This document shows, piece by piece, positions 45,770-54,874 of a stretch of DNA of 64,000 nt. Position 1 is the first letter of the stretch. Every line of letters begins with the position of its first letter. The notes under the pieces were generated by a model. It was given only the letters and a program-made list of their open reading frames with translations. It did not search any database and was not told the DNA's origin. Made by a program: the position numbers and the translations under genes. This DNA is from Streptomyces sp. NBC_00193 (GTDB lineage: Bacteria; Actinomycetota; Actinomycetes; Streptomycetales; Streptomycetaceae), in the NCBI RefSeq assembly GCF_026342735.1, contig NZ_JAPEMM010000001.1, forward strand, positions 2,790,001-2,854,000. The letters are read 5' to 3'.

Positions 45770-46738
45770 CTACGACATGGCGGCTCGGCCGACCGCGCCC
45801 GCAGCTGACCGGGCGGCAGGTGAAGCCGCGAGGTACTCGACCGCCCTGCGCAGCGAGCCCTCCTGCGAGGGATGGTACGACCGCCGCAGGTAGCGGGGTA
45901 TGGCCATGCCGAGCTCTCTCCAAGTGGGCAGCAGACCCTTGGCCACGGCCCGGTTGTGCTCGCGCAGCGAATAGCGGGTCCGTCCGCGCAGTTCGGGGTC
46001 GTTGCGCAGGAGGTACGAGGCCCCCGCGATCCACAGCCAGGCCAGGACGGGCGCGACCACGGCCATGCCCTCGATGCGCCGGAGGTAGCGGGGCAGGCCC
46101 GCGCCGCCGCAGTGCTGGTACATGTCGAAGGCGACGGACCGGTGCTCCACCTCCTCGGCGCCGTGCCAGCGCAGCAGGTCGAGCATGACCTCGTCCGCTC
46201 CGGCCGCGTCCAGTCCCTCGGCGCCGAGCACCCAGTCCCCGAGGACCGCCGTGAACTGCTCGATCGCGGCGACGAGCGAGAGCCGGAAGCGCAGCCACTC
46301 CTGCGCCGTGATCGGGGCACCGAACGGCGGGGTCTCCCCCAGCAGCTTTTCGAAGAGGAAGTCCACGTACTTCGTGTACGCCTCGGTGGGCAGCCGCTGT
46401 TCGGCGAGGTGGTCCAGTACGCAGGAGTGCTGCACGCTGTGCGTGGCCTCCTGGCCCATGAACCCCTTCACGTCGCTGCGTAGCTTGGGGTCCGTGACCA
46501 GGGGCAGGCCCTCTTTGAAGACCTTCACGAACCACCGCTCGCCGGCCGGCAGCAGCAGGTGCAGCACGTTGATGACGTGGGTGGCGGTGGGCTCGTCCGG
46601 TATCCAGTGCAGCGGGGTGGTCTTCCAGTCGAAGGCCACCCGGCGCGGTGCGATCGCGTACCGGGCAACCCTGCCCGCGCCCGTGCCGGCGCCCGCCCCG
46701 CCCCCGACCGTCCCGCCCGCGCCCGCCGCCCCGCTCAC
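45770..46738 (-). CDS. metal-dependent hydrolase, PF10118 family
   Basis: 322 residues. After a Gly/Ala-rich N-terminus the family core appears: VAFDWKTTPLHWIPDEPTAT, FMGQEATHSVQHSCVLDHL and LRWHGAEEVEHRSVAFDMY. The Glu/His pairs (E-x2-H, E-x2-H) look like a ferritin-like di-metal site, as expected for this poorly characterised family. GTG at 46738 overlaps the stop of the preceding hydrolase-SDR gene as GTGA. The substrate is unknown. The MerR gene follows by 10 bp. Confidence 0.83.
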   Translation of the reverse strand: MSGAAGAGGTVGGGAGAGTGAGRVARYAIAPRRVAFDWKTTPLHWIPDEPTATHVINVLHLLLPAGERWFVKVFKEGLPLVTDPKLRSDVKGFMGQEATHSVQHSCVLDHLAEQRLPTEAYTKYVDFLFEKLLGETPPFGAPITAQEWLRFRLSLVAAIEQFTAVLGDWVLGAEGLDAAGADEVMLDLLRWHGAEEVEHRSVAFDMYQHCGGAGLPRYLRRIEGMAVVAPVLAWLWIAGASYLLRNDPELRGRTRYSLREHNRAVAKGLLPTWRELGMAIPRYLRRSYHPSQEGSLRRAVEYLAASPAARSAAGAVGRAAMS

Positions 46739-48516
46739 AGCTTGGGCTCCAATTTCGCGAACCGCCGCAGGGTCCCCGGCGCGAACCGGGACATCCACAG
46801 GGCGCCCTTGGACTCGGGGGTCACCGGGACCACGGCCTGGTTCTTCACGACCGCGAGCAGGATCGCGTCCGCGACCTTCTCCGGCGGGAAGTTGCGCAGC
46901 CCGTAGAGGCGCGAGGACTTCTGCTGGCGCCGCTTCTCCTCGGCCTCGTCCACTCCGGCGAAGCGGGAGGTGGCGGTGATGTTGGTGTTGACGATGCCGG
47001 GGCAGATCGCCGACACCCCGATCGACTTCGATGCCAGCTCGGCCCGCAGGCACTCGCTGAGCATCAGCACCGCAGCCTTGGAGGTGCTGTACGCGGGCAG
47101 CGTCTTGGACGGCAGGTAGGCGGCGGCGGAAGCGGTGTTGACGATGTGCCCGCCCTGGCCGCGCTCGGCCATCTGCTTGCCGAAGAGCCGGCAGCCGTGG
47201 ATGACGCCCCACAGGTTGACGTCGAGGACCTTCTTCCAGTCCTCGGCGGTCGTGTCCAGGAAGGGGCCCGACAGGCCCACCCCGGCGTTGTTGACCAGGA
47301 CGTCCACGATCCCGTACTCGGAGGCGACCTTCTCGGCGAGCTTCTCCATGGCCTGCTCGTCGCTGACGTCGACGCACTCGCCCCAGGCCTCGGGCGAGCC
47401 GACCAGCCGCGCCATGTCGGCGGTGCGGGCAGCGCCCTCGGCGTCCCGGTCCACGCACACCACACGGGCGCCGGCTTCGGCGAACGCGAAGGCCGTGGCC
47501 CGGCCGATGCCGCTGGCGGCTCCGGTGACCAGGACCAACTGGCCGCCGAAGCGGTCCGCGTACCGGCCCGGCGCCTTCTGCTGCGGCGCCCGCGTGGCGG
47601 GCTCCTCCCGGGAGGTGACGAACTCGGTGATCCACGCGGCCAGCTGGTCGGGCCGGGTCCGCGGCACCCAGTGCTTGGCCGGCAGGGTGCGCCGCACCAG
47701 GTCCGGGGCCCACAGCTCCAGATCGTCGTAGAGCCGCTCGGAGAGGAAGGAGTCCCCGGTGGGGGTGATCAGCTGCACCGGTACGTGGGCGTACGCGTCG
47801 GCGCGCGGCCGGCGCAGCCGGGGCCGGACGTTGTCCCGGTAGAGCCAGGCGCCGTGTGCGGCGTCGGAGGGCAGGGAGGCCGTGGGATAGTCCCCGGCCG
47901 GGACCTGCTCGATCCGCTCCAGCACCTTCGGCCAGAGCTTGCCGAGCGGTCCGCGCCAGGCGAGCTCCGGCAGCACGGGCGTGTGCAGCATGTACACGTA
48001 CCAGGACTTTGCGCCCTGGTTCAGCAGCTGGGCCGCCCGCCGCGGGGTGGGCCGGGCCATCCGCTTCTTTATCCAGTGCCCGAAGTGGTCCAGGGAGGGT
48101 CCCGACATCGAGGTGAAGGAGGCGATCCGGCCCTCGGTCCGGGCGACCGTCGCGAACTCCCAGCCCTGTACGGAGCCCCAGTCGTGGCCGACCAGGTGCA
48201 CCGGGCGGTCAGGGCTGACCGCGTCCACGACCGCGAGGAAGTCGTCGGTCAGCTTCTCCAGGGTGAACCCGCCGCGCAGCGGCTGCGGGGCGGTGGAGCG
48301 CCCGTGTCCCCGTACGTCGTAGAGCACGACGTGGAACCGGGAGGCCAGCTGCTCGGCGACCTGCGACCAGACCTCCTTGCTGTCCGGGTACCCGTGCACC
48401 AGGACGACCGTCGGCCGCTGCGCGTCGCCGAGTTCGACGACGCACAGCTCGACCCCGCCGGTGTTCACCCAGCGCTCGCGCCCGGCCGTCAGGCCCGCGT
48501 CCGTCATTGCGCTCAT
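46735..48516 (-). CDS. alpha/beta-hydrolase fused to short-chain dehydrogenase
   Basis: 593 residues with two enzymes in one chain. Residues ~15-295 form an alpha/beta hydrolase (VVLVHGYPDSKEVWSQVAEQ oxyanion region, LVGHDWGSVQGWEFA nucleophile elbow with Asp in the epoxide/haloalkane-hydrolase position, and a late His in LPAKHWVPRTRPDQLAAWI). Residues ~320-570 form an SDR (LVLVTGAASGIGRATAFAFA Rossmann loop, VDVLVNNAGVGL, NTASAAAYLPSKTLPAYSTS with catalytic Y-x3-K). Fusions of this kind point to consecutive steps on one lipophilic substrate. ATG at 48516 overlaps the M24 gene stop (ATGA). Middle gene of a four-gene operon. Confidence 0.9.
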   Translation of the reverse strand: MSAMTDAGLTAGRERWVNTGGVELCVVELGDAQRPTVVLVHGYPDSKEVWSQVAEQLASRFHVVLYDVRGHGRSTAPQPLRGGFTLEKLTDDFLAVVDAVSPDRPVHLVGHDWGSVQGWEFATVARTEGRIASFTSMSGPSLDHFGHWIKKRMARPTPRRAAQLLNQGAKSWYVYMLHTPVLPELAWRGPLGKLWPKVLERIEQVPAGDYPTASLPSDAAHGAWLYRDNVRPRLRRPRADAYAHVPVQLITPTGDSFLSERLYDDLELWAPDLVRRTLPAKHWVPRTRPDQLAAWITEFVTSREEPATRAPQQKAPGRYADRFGGQLVLVTGAASGIGRATAFAFAEAGARVVCVDRDAEGAARTADMARLVGSPEAWGECVDVSDEQAMEKLAEKVASEYGIVDVLVNNAGVGLSGPFLDTTAEDWKKVLDVNLWGVIHGCRLFGKQMAERGQGGHIVNTASAAAYLPSKTLPAYSTSKAAVLMLSECLRAELASKSIGVSAICPGIVNTNITATSRFAGVDEAEEKRRQQKSSRLYGLRNFPPEKVADAILLAVVKNQAVVPVTPESKGALWMSRFAPGTLRRFAKLEPKL

Positions 48517-49382
48517 GCCGCCTTCTCCTCAGCCCAGCGCCGCACGTGCGGCAGATCGTCGTCCAGCCAGTACGCGCTCTCCTCGGGGTCCCGGGAGTCG
48601 GTGACGACCAGGATCTCCTCGAACTTCGCGCCGGTGCCCCGGAAGCCCAGGTGCGGTTCCACCGCCCACAGGCCGGGCTGGGGCGGGTGGTCGGAGAAGC
48701 GGTACGGGCTCCACAGCGGGGACCAGCCCTCGCGGTGGCCGCGCAGGGCATCGGAGGCCAGCCCCTTCAGGGCCTGGGTGCCGAAACCGAACGCGGTCGG
48801 TGCCCAGCTCCGCTCCTTGACCCGGTCTATCTTGTGCGCGATGACGCCGAAGGGGTAGGCCCGGTGCCGGTTGGTGTACCCCTGGCCGATCATCAGCCGC
48901 TCCACCTCCTCGTAGATCTCGCGCAGGGAGCGGCGCTCGCGGACCTGGTCGAGGATCAGCGCGCGGTGCGCCTGCAGATCGGACATGAGCCGGTCCTGCA
49001 CCGGGTTGAGGCCGAGGCTGCCCGAGTACCCGATGTCCGCGGTGTGGCCCTTGTAGACCGGGGCCATGTCGAGGATGAACGGCATCCCCGGCTCCAGGGC
49101 CCGGTTCGTCGGGAAGAACTGCAGGGGGATCTTGAAGTTCGTGAAGGCGGTCCGGTCTCCGAACCACGCGAACGGCATGTGGAACCAGTCCCGCACCCCG
49201 CGCTCGCGCAGCCAGTCGCGCTGCATCCGCGCGGCCTCGCGCTCGGTCACGCCGGGGCGCAGCTGTGCCGCGACGGCCTCCGCGCACTCGTAGGAGAGGC
49301 GCTGCACTTCCTTGAACCCGCTCAGCTCGGCGGAGAGCTCGGTGGTGCGTCGCTTCGTGCGTTGCCTGGTGTCCCCAGCCAT
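48513..49382 (-). CDS. M24-family metallopeptidase-like protein
   Basis: 289 residues with the pita-bread fold of methionine aminopeptidase/creatinase relatives. Candidate metal ligands are in FILDMAPVYKGHTADIGYSG (two Asp), YPFGVIAHKIDRV (His) and LWAVEPHLGF (Glu). It may be a prolidase-type enzyme or a non-proteolytic relative. ATG at 49382 (MAGDTRQRTKRRT) was chosen over an upstream start at 49442. First gene of an operon with the hydrolase-SDR, PF10118 and MerR genes; the coupling suggests a common metabolic task rather than general proteolysis. Confidence 0.8.
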   Translation of the reverse strand: MAGDTRQRTKRRTTELSAELSGFKEVQRLSYECAEAVAAQLRPGVTEREAARMQRDWLRERGVRDWFHMPFAWFGDRTAFTNFKIPLQFFPTNRALEPGMPFILDMAPVYKGHTADIGYSGSLGLNPVQDRLMSDLQAHRALILDQVRERRSLREIYEEVERLMIGQGYTNRHRAYPFGVIAHKIDRVKERSWAPTAFGFGTQALKGLASDALRGHREGWSPLWSPYRFSDHPPQPGLWAVEPHLGFRGTGAKFEEILVVTDSRDPEESAYWLDDDLPHVRRWAEEKAA

Positions 49383-49477
49383 GCCAGCCGTCCGTCCATA
49401 TAGCCGTACGCGCCCGTAACTTGACACTGATGAATGTGACAATGACCGGAGATCACGTCAAGGCCCGTGCACGGACC

Positions 49478-49486
49478 TGTGGACAA
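49478..49486 (-). other. isolated DnaA box
   Basis: TGTGGACAA, the exact complement of TTGTCCACA, is followed closely by a partial TTGTCC (49489-49494). It lies in the 227-bp divergent gap before the ABC transporter genes. Confidence 0.4.
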
Positions 49487-49609
49487 ACTTGTCCGGTACG
49501 CATCAGCCCTACGTCAGCCTTATGTCGGGGTCCGTAGTCCTGAAGGCGGAGAAAGGATCGAGCTCCAGGTCTGACGATCCGGGCCCGGCGCGCCACTAAC
49601 GTCGTTCAC

Positions 49610-50647
49610 GTGACTGTCATCGCGACCGAAAGCCTGAGCAAGCGGTACCCCCGAGTGACCGCCCTCGACCGGCTCTCCTTGGACATCGGCCCCGGAGTAA
49701 CCGGGCTCGTGGGCGCCAACGGAGCCGGCAAGTCCACGCTGATCAAGATTCTGCTGGGACTGTCCCCCGCCACCGAGGGCACCGCCGCCGTGCTCGGACT
49801 CGACGTAGCCACCCATGGCAGCGCGATCCGCGAGCGCGTCGGCTACATGCCCGAACACGACTGCCTGCCCCCCGACGTCTCGGCCACCGAGTTCGTCGTG
49901 CACATGGCGCGCATGTCCGGGCTCCCGCCGACCGCCGCCCGTGAGCGCACCGCGGACACCCTGCGCCACGTGGGGCTGTACGAGGAGCGCTACCGCCCCA
50001 TCGGCGGCTACTCCACCGGCATGAAGCAGCGCGTCAAGCTCGCCCAGGCGCTGGTCCACGACCCGCAACTGGTGCTCCTCGACGAGCCCACCAACGGCCT
50101 CGACCCGGTCGGCCGCGACGAGATGCTGGGCCTGATCCGCCGCGTCTACACCGACTTCGGCATCTCGGTCCTGGTCACCTCCCACCTGCTCGGCGAGCTG
50201 GAGCGGACCTGCGACCACGTCGTGGTCGTCGACGGCGGCAAACTGCTGCGCTCCAGCTCCACCAGCGACTTCACCCAGACCACCACGACCCTCGCGGTCG
50301 AGGTCACCGACTCCGACGCCCACCCGGACGGCACCGCCGCCCTGCGCAAGGCGCTCACCGAGGCGGGACTGACGCTGCACGCGGGAGAGGAGGAGGGCCT
50401 GCCCGGAGCCGGCCACATCCTCCTCGTCGAAGCCTCGGGCGAGGCCACGTACGACGTCGTCCGCGACACGGTCGCCGATCTCGGCATCGGCCTGGTCCGC
50501 ATGGAGCAGCGCCGCCACCACATCGCCGAGGTCTTCCGCGACAGCGACGCGGCGGCCGCCCGGGCCGAACAGTTCGCAGCCCAGTCCGCCCAGGCCACCG
50601 CCTGGGCCGCCACCCAGCAGAAGGGAGCCGGTTCCGATGGCGCCTGA
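49610..50647 (+). CDS. ABC transporter ATP-binding protein (first pair)
   Basis: 345 residues. Walker A is VGANGAGKSTLIKILL, signature YSTGMKQRVKLAQALVHD, Walker B LVLLDEPTNGLDPVGRDEM, and H-loop VLVTSHLLGELERTCDH. An extra C-terminal ~100-residue domain follows the ATPase core, as in drug- or lipid-exporting ABC-2 systems. GTG at 49610. The stop overlaps the start of the permease gene at 50637 by 11 bp. With three downstream genes it makes two ATPase-permease pairs, probably one or two exporters. Substrate unknown. Confidence 0.9.
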   Translation: MTVIATESLSKRYPRVTALDRLSLDIGPGVTGLVGANGAGKSTLIKILLGLSPATEGTAAVLGLDVATHGSAIRERVGYMPEHDCLPPDVSATEFVVHMARMSGLPPTAARERTADTLRHVGLYEERYRPIGGYSTGMKQRVKLAQALVHDPQLVLLDEPTNGLDPVGRDEMLGLIRRVYTDFGISVLVTSHLLGELERTCDHVVVVDGGKLLRSSSTSDFTQTTTTLAVEVTDSDAHPDGTAALRKALTEAGLTLHAGEEEGLPGAGHILLVEASGEATYDVVRDTVADLGIGLVRMEQRRHHIAEVFRDSDAAAARAEQFAAQSAQATAWAATQQKGAGSDGA

Positions 50648-51524
50648 CACCTCGACCCAGATCCACAACATCGGCTACCGGTCCTACGACGGCCCCCGGC
50701 TCGGCCGCTCCTACGCCCGCAAGTCGCTCTTCGCGCAGTCCCTGCGCGGCGCCTACGGACTCGGCCGTTCGGCCAAGTCCAAGGTGCTGCCGATGCTGCT
50801 CTTCGCGGTGATGTGCGTTCCCGCGCTGATCCTCGTCGCGGTCGCCATCACCGTGCCCGGCTCCACCGCCCTGCCGATCAAGTACACGACGTACGCGATG
50901 ACCACCCAGGTGATCGTCTACCTCTACCTCGCGTCGCAGGCACCGCAGTCCGTTTCGAGGGACCTGCGCTTCAAGACGGTGCCGCTCTACTTCTCCCGGC
51001 CCATCGAGCGCGTCGACTACGTCCTGGCCAAGTTCGCGGCCATGGCCTCGGCCCTGTTCATCCTCACGGCCACCCCGCTGCTGATCATGTGGATCGGCTC
51101 GCTCCTGGCGAAGTTCGACTTCGCCGACCAGACCAAGGGATTCGGGCAGGCACTGGTGTCGGTACTGCTGCTGTCGTTGCTCTTCTCCGGCCTCGGCCTG
51201 GTCATGGCCGCGCTCACCCCGCGCCGCGGCTTCGGCGTCGCCGCCATCATCGCCGTGCTCCTGATCCCCTACGGGGCCGTGTCCGCAGTCCAGGCCATCG
51301 CCTACGAGACCGGCTCGACCGGCGGGATCGAGTGGCTGGGCCTGTTCTCCCCGATGAGCCTCATCGACGGCCTGCAGACCGCCTTCCTCGGCGCCGACTC
51401 CGGCTTCCCCGGCAGCGAGGGCCCCGCGAGCGCCGTCGGCTTCGTCTACCTGCTCGTCATCCTCGGCCTCATCGCCGGCTCCTACGCCGCCCTGATGGCC
51501 CGCTACCGGAAGGCCGGGCTGTGA
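50637..51524 (+). CDS. ABC transporter permease (first pair)
   Basis: 295-residue ABC-2-type permease with about six helices (MLLFAVMCVPALILVAVAIT, FAAMASALFILTATPLLIMW, ALVSVLLLSLLFSGLGLVMA, GFVYLLVILGLIAGSYAALM). The N-terminal stretch HNIGYRSYDGPRLGRSYARK is shared with other actinobacterial permeases of this type. It starts inside the end of the ATPase gene and ends with a GTGA overlap into the second ATPase gene, so all are translated from one message. Confidence 0.88.
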   Translation: MAPDTSTQIHNIGYRSYDGPRLGRSYARKSLFAQSLRGAYGLGRSAKSKVLPMLLFAVMCVPALILVAVAITVPGSTALPIKYTTYAMTTQVIVYLYLASQAPQSVSRDLRFKTVPLYFSRPIERVDYVLAKFAAMASALFILTATPLLIMWIGSLLAKFDFADQTKGFGQALVSVLLLSLLFSGLGLVMAALTPRRGFGVAAIIAVLLIPYGAVSAVQAIAYETGSTGGIEWLGLFSPMSLIDGLQTAFLGADSGFPGSEGPASAVGFVYLLVILGLIAGSYAALMARYRKAGL

Positions 51525-52432
51525 GCATCATCGACATCGACCACACCTCCCGCTGGTTCGGGAACGTCGTCGCCGTCAACGACGTGACCATGCGCATCGG
51601 TCCCGGAGTCACCGGCCTGCTCGGCCCCAACGGAGCCGGCAAGTCCACCCTCATCAACATGATGGGCGGCTTCCTCGCCCCCTCCACGGGCACCGTCACC
51701 CTCGACGGCACCCCGATCTGGCAGAACGAGCAGGTCTACAAGCAGATCGGCGTCGTGCCCGAGCGCGAGGCCATGTACGACTTCCTCACCGGCAAGGAGT
51801 TCGTCGTCGCCAACGCCGAACTCCACGGTCTCGACGAGGCGGCCGCCCAGCGGGCCCTGGCCACGGTCGAGATGGAGTACGCGCAGGACCGCAAGATCTC
51901 CACGTACTCCAAGGGCATGCGCCAGCGCGTGAAGATGGCCTCCGCCCTGGTCCACGACCCGTCCGTGCTGCTGCTCGACGAGCCCTTCAACGGCATGGAC
52001 CCGCGCCAGCGCATGCAGCTCATGGAGCTGCTGCGGCGGATGGGCGACGACGGCCGCACCGTGCTGTTCTCCTCGCACATCCTGGAGGAGGTCGAACAGC
52101 TCGCCTCCCACATCGAGGTGGTCGTGGCCGGCCGGCACGCAGCCTCCGGCGACTTCCGCAAGATCCGCCGCCTGATGACGGACCGCCCGCACCGCTACCT
52201 CGTCCGCTCCTCCGACGACCGGGCCCTCGCCGCGGCCCTGATCGCCGACCCGTCCACCGCCGGGATCGAGGTGGACCTCAAGGAAGGCGCCCTGCGCATC
52301 CAGGCCGTCGACTTCGGGCGCTTCACCCAGCTGCTGCCGCGGGTCGCCCGCGAGCACGGCATCCGGCTGCTGACGGTCTCGCCTTCCGACGAGTCCCTCG
52401 AGTCGGTCTTCTCCTACCTCGTCGCGGCCTGA
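51521..52432 (+). CDS. ABC transporter ATP-binding protein (second pair)
   Basis: 303 residues. Walker A is LGPNGAGKSTLINMMG, Q-loop region VVPEREAMYDFLTGKEF, signature YSKGMRQRVKMASALVHD, Walker B LLLDEPFNGMDPRQRMQLM, H-loop VLFSSHILEEVEQLASH. It shares a common origin with the ATPase at 49610 (duplicate pair). GTG at 51521 overlaps the permease stop (GTGA). The C-terminal ~80 residues are a small regulatory-type domain. Confidence 0.9.
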   Translation: MSIIDIDHTSRWFGNVVAVNDVTMRIGPGVTGLLGPNGAGKSTLINMMGGFLAPSTGTVTLDGTPIWQNEQVYKQIGVVPEREAMYDFLTGKEFVVANAELHGLDEAAAQRALATVEMEYAQDRKISTYSKGMRQRVKMASALVHDPSVLLLDEPFNGMDPRQRMQLMELLRRMGDDGRTVLFSSHILEEVEQLASHIEVVVAGRHAASGDFRKIRRLMTDRPHRYLVRSSDDRALAAALIADPSTAGIEVDLKEGALRIQAVDFGRFTQLLPRVAREHGIRLLTVSPSDESLESVFSYLVAA

Positions 52433-52446
52433 AGGAGCTGGCACTC

Positions 52447-53166
52447 ATGTACAACCCCACCGTTGCCCGGCTCACCTACCGGGCCCTGCTCGGCCGCCGC
52501 CGCGCGCTGATCCTCTGCGCGCTGCCCGTCCTGCTGATCGCCATCTCCATCGCCGTGCGCGCCTTCACGGGCCTCGACGACAAGGTCGCCGCCGATCTCC
52601 TCGGTGGCTTCGCCCTGGCGACGATGGTCCCGCTGATCGGCGTCATCGCCGGCACCGGCGCCATCGGCCCGGAGATCGACGACGGCTCGATCGTCTACCT
52701 GCTCTCGAAGCCGGTGAAGCGTCCGACGATCATCCTGACGAAGCTGACCGTCGCGATCGCCGTCACCATGGTCTTCTCCGCGATCCCCACCCTGATCGCC
52801 GGCTTCATCCTCAACGGCAACGGTCAGCAGATCGCCGTCGCCTACACCGTCGCCGCCCTCGTCGCCTCGGTCGCCTACAGCGCCCTGTTCCTGCTGCTGG
52901 GCACCGTCAGCCGGCACGCGGTCGTCTTCGGCCTGGTCTACGCCCTGATCTGGGAGTCGCTCTTCGGCAGCCTCGTCGACGGCGCCAAGACCCTCAGCGT
53001 CCAGCAGTGGTCGCTGGCCCTCGCCCAGAAGGTCGCGGGCGAGGGGTACGTGGACGCCACCGTCGGGCTGCCCACCGCGGTGATCCTGCTCGTCGCGGTC
53101 ACCGTCGGCGCCACCTTCTACGCCGGACAGAAGCTCCGCCGCCTGACCCTGGCGGGCGAGGAGTAG
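52447..53166 (+). CDS. ABC transporter permease (second pair)
   Basis: 239-residue ABC-2 permease: MYNPTVARLTYRALLGRRRA at the N-terminus, then about six helices (ALILCALPVLLIAISIAVRA, ATMVPLIGVIAGTGAIGPEI, VYALIWESLFGSL and a last one near the end). The motif GPEIDDGSIVYLLSKPVKR is typical of exporters where the permease is anchored by this loop. GAAGGAG lies before the ATG. Last gene of the four-gene ABC operon; a parS site and terminator follow. Confidence 0.88.
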   Translation: MYNPTVARLTYRALLGRRRALILCALPVLLIAISIAVRAFTGLDDKVAADLLGGFALATMVPLIGVIAGTGAIGPEIDDGSIVYLLSKPVKRPTIILTKLTVAIAVTMVFSAIPTLIAGFILNGNGQQIAVAYTVAALVASVAYSALFLLLGTVSRHAVVFGLVYALIWESLFGSLVDGAKTLSVQQWSLALAQKVAGEGYVDATVGLPTAVILLVAVTVGATFYAGQKLRRLTLAGEE

Positions 53167-53204
53167 AGCTCCGTACCGGCGTCCACGGGGGCGCCGGCAG
53201 CGGA

Positions 53205-53220
53205 TGTTTCACGTGAAACA
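53205..53220. other. parS: parS site 7
   Basis: Perfect TGTTTCACGTGAAACA, 38 bp after the ABC operon and directly abutting a terminator stem. Confidence 0.95.
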
Positions 53221-53254
53221 GTGCCCCGCCCGGCCCACAGGCCAGGCGGGGCAC
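53221..53254 (+). terminator. terminator hairpin of the ABC operon
   Basis: GTGCCCCGCC (53221-53230) pairs with GGCGGGGCAC (53245-53254), with an inner GCC/GGC stem, and is followed by AGTTTT. This is one of the few classical T-tailed terminators in the window. Confidence 0.85.
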
Positions 53255-53278
53255 AGTTTTGCGCGAGATCATCGGTGA

Positions 53279-53920
53279 ATGATCGAGTACACCGAGCCCG
53301 AGCCGTCCAGGCCCGTGCGGTCCTGGATACGCTCCGCGCCCGGCACCCACATCTGGCTGCTGATCATCGTGGTCACCAGCATCGTGGTCGTGATCGTGCC
53401 CGATCATCTCGAACACGTCCTGCTCCACCGCAACAGCAGCAATATCCACGAGCTCGCCCGGCATCCCATACGGGCGCTGCTCAGCAGCGCGTTCTGGATC
53501 GAGGATCCCGCCTCGCTCCCGCTCTACTTCGTCCTCTTCGAGGTCTTCCAGGCCAATGTCGAGCGCTGGCTCGGTACCCTGCGCTGGCTGTTCATCATCG
53601 CGACCGGACACATCACGGCCACGCTCATCAGCCAGAAGCTGGTCCTGATGGCCATCCAGGACCACCGCGCCCCGCGCAGCATGGTCCACGTCGTCGACAT
53701 CGGCGTCAGCTACGGACTCGCGACCGCCGTCGGGGTGCTGACGTACCGCCTGCCCGGTCCCTGGCGCTGGTTCTACCTGGCCGGGGCCGTGGCCTTCTTC
53801 GGACTCCCGCTCGTCAGCGACGGCACCTTCACCGACTTCGGCCACGCCATCGCACTCGCCGTCGGCCTCCTCGCCTGGCCCCTGACCCGGCACCCGAACC
53901 CGCGCCGGAATCCCGGCTGA
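53279..53920 (+). CDS. rhomboid-like membrane protein, probable intramembrane serine protease
   Basis: 213 residues, about six hydrophobic helices. The GxSxG motif is G-V-S144-Y-G (VDIGVSYGLATAVG), and a later helix carries H188 in FTDFGHAIALAVGL, consistent with the Ser-His dyad of rhomboids, though other canonical residues (such as the HxxxN oxyanion motif) are not obvious. It may therefore be an active protease or a pseudoprotease of the actinobacterial rhomboid-like group. ATG at 53279 follows a weak ribosome site. Monocistronic, between two hairpins. Confidence 0.75.
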   Translation: MIEYTEPEPSRPVRSWIRSAPGTHIWLLIIVVTSIVVVIVPDHLEHVLLHRNSSNIHELARHPIRALLSSAFWIEDPASLPLYFVLFEVFQANVERWLGTLRWLFIIATGHITATLISQKLVLMAIQDHRAPRSMVHVVDIGVSYGLATAVGVLTYRLPGPWRWFYLAGAVAFFGLPLVSDGTFTDFGHAIALAVGLLAWPLTRHPNPRRNPG

Positions 53921-53985
53921 CGGACGGAAATTCACTGGTACGAGGCGTGCGGCGGGGGCAGAGTGAGCCGTGCGGGGAGAAACAA

Positions 53986-54043
53986 GAAGGTCCGGAACGG
54001 CCACTTCGAGCGCGCCTCGCGGCGCGGGCCGTTCCGGACCTTC
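53986..54043. terminator. long bidirectional hairpin
   Basis: GAAGGTCCGGAACGGCC (53986-54002) pairs perfectly with GGCCGTTCCGGACCTTC (54027-54043), with a second small GC stem in the loop. It separates the rhomboid-like gene from the convergent HAD gene. Confidence 0.85.
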
Positions 54044-54061
54044 CTTCCGTCTTCCGCCCGG

Positions 54062-54874
54062 TTAAGCGGCGCCCAGCAGACGCTCCAGGACCACGGCGAT
54101 GCCGTCCTCCTCGTTGGAGGTGGTGACCTCGTCCGCCACCGCCTTGAGCTCCGCGTGCGCGTTGGCCATCGCCACGCCGTGCGCGGCCCAGCCGAACATC
54201 GGGAGGTCGTTGGGCATGTCGCCGAAGGCGATCGTCTCGGCCGCCTTCACCCCCAGCCGGCGCGCGGCCAGCGAGAGACCGGTGGCCTTGCTCAGCCCCA
54301 GCGGCAGGATCTCCACGACACCGGGACCGGCCATGACGATGCCGACCAGGCTGCCCACGGTCTGCCGGGCCACCTCGACGAGGGCGTCCTCGTCCAGCTC
54401 GGGGTGCTGGATGTACAGCTTGTTCAGCGGAGCCGACCAGACCTCGGCGGTGTCCTCCAGGTAGATCGCGGGAAGGCCCTCCTGGACCTGGTAGCCGGGG
54501 CCGAAGAGCACCTCGCCCTCGACTCCGTCCCGGCTGGCTGCGAGCGCCAGCGGACCGACCTCGGCCTCGATCTTCTCCAGCGCCAGCGCGGCGAGCTTCC
54601 GGTCGAGCGTCACCGAGGTCAGCAGCCGGTGCGCCCCCGCGTCGTAGACCTGCGCACCCTGTCCGCAGACGGCGATGCCCTTGTAGCCGAGGTCATCGAG
54701 GACGTGACGGGTCCACGGCACGGCGCGGCCGGTGACGATGATGTGCGCCGCGCCCGCCGCGGTGGCGGCGAGGAGCGCCTCACGGGTGCGCTCCGAGACG
54801 GTGTCGTCGCCGCGCAGCAGCGTCCCGTCGAGGTCCGTCGCGACGAGCTTGTAGGGGAACGGGGCCGGGCTCAC
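54062..54874 (-). CDS. HAD hydrolase, Cof type
   Basis: 270 residues. Motif I is [20 protein letters not shown], motif [22 protein letters not shown], and motif [22 protein letters not shown]. The large cap domain is of Cof type, as in the paralog at 35778. GTG at 54874 overlaps the serS stop as GTGA, so it is translated with serS. Substrate unknown. Confidence 0.9.
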   Translation of the reverse strand: MSPAPFPYKLVATDLDGTLLRGDDTVSERTREALLAATAAGAAHIIVTGRAVPWTRHVLDDLGYKGIAVCGQGAQVYDAGAHRLLTSVTLDRKLAALALEKIEAEVGPLALAASRDGVEGEVLFGPGYQVQEGLPAIYLEDTAEVWSAPLNKLYIQHPELDEDALVEVARQTVGSLVGIVMAGPGVVEILPLGLSKATGLSLAARRLGVKAAETIAFGDMPNDLPMFGWAAHGVAMANAHAELKAVADEVTTSNEEDGIAVVLERLLGAA

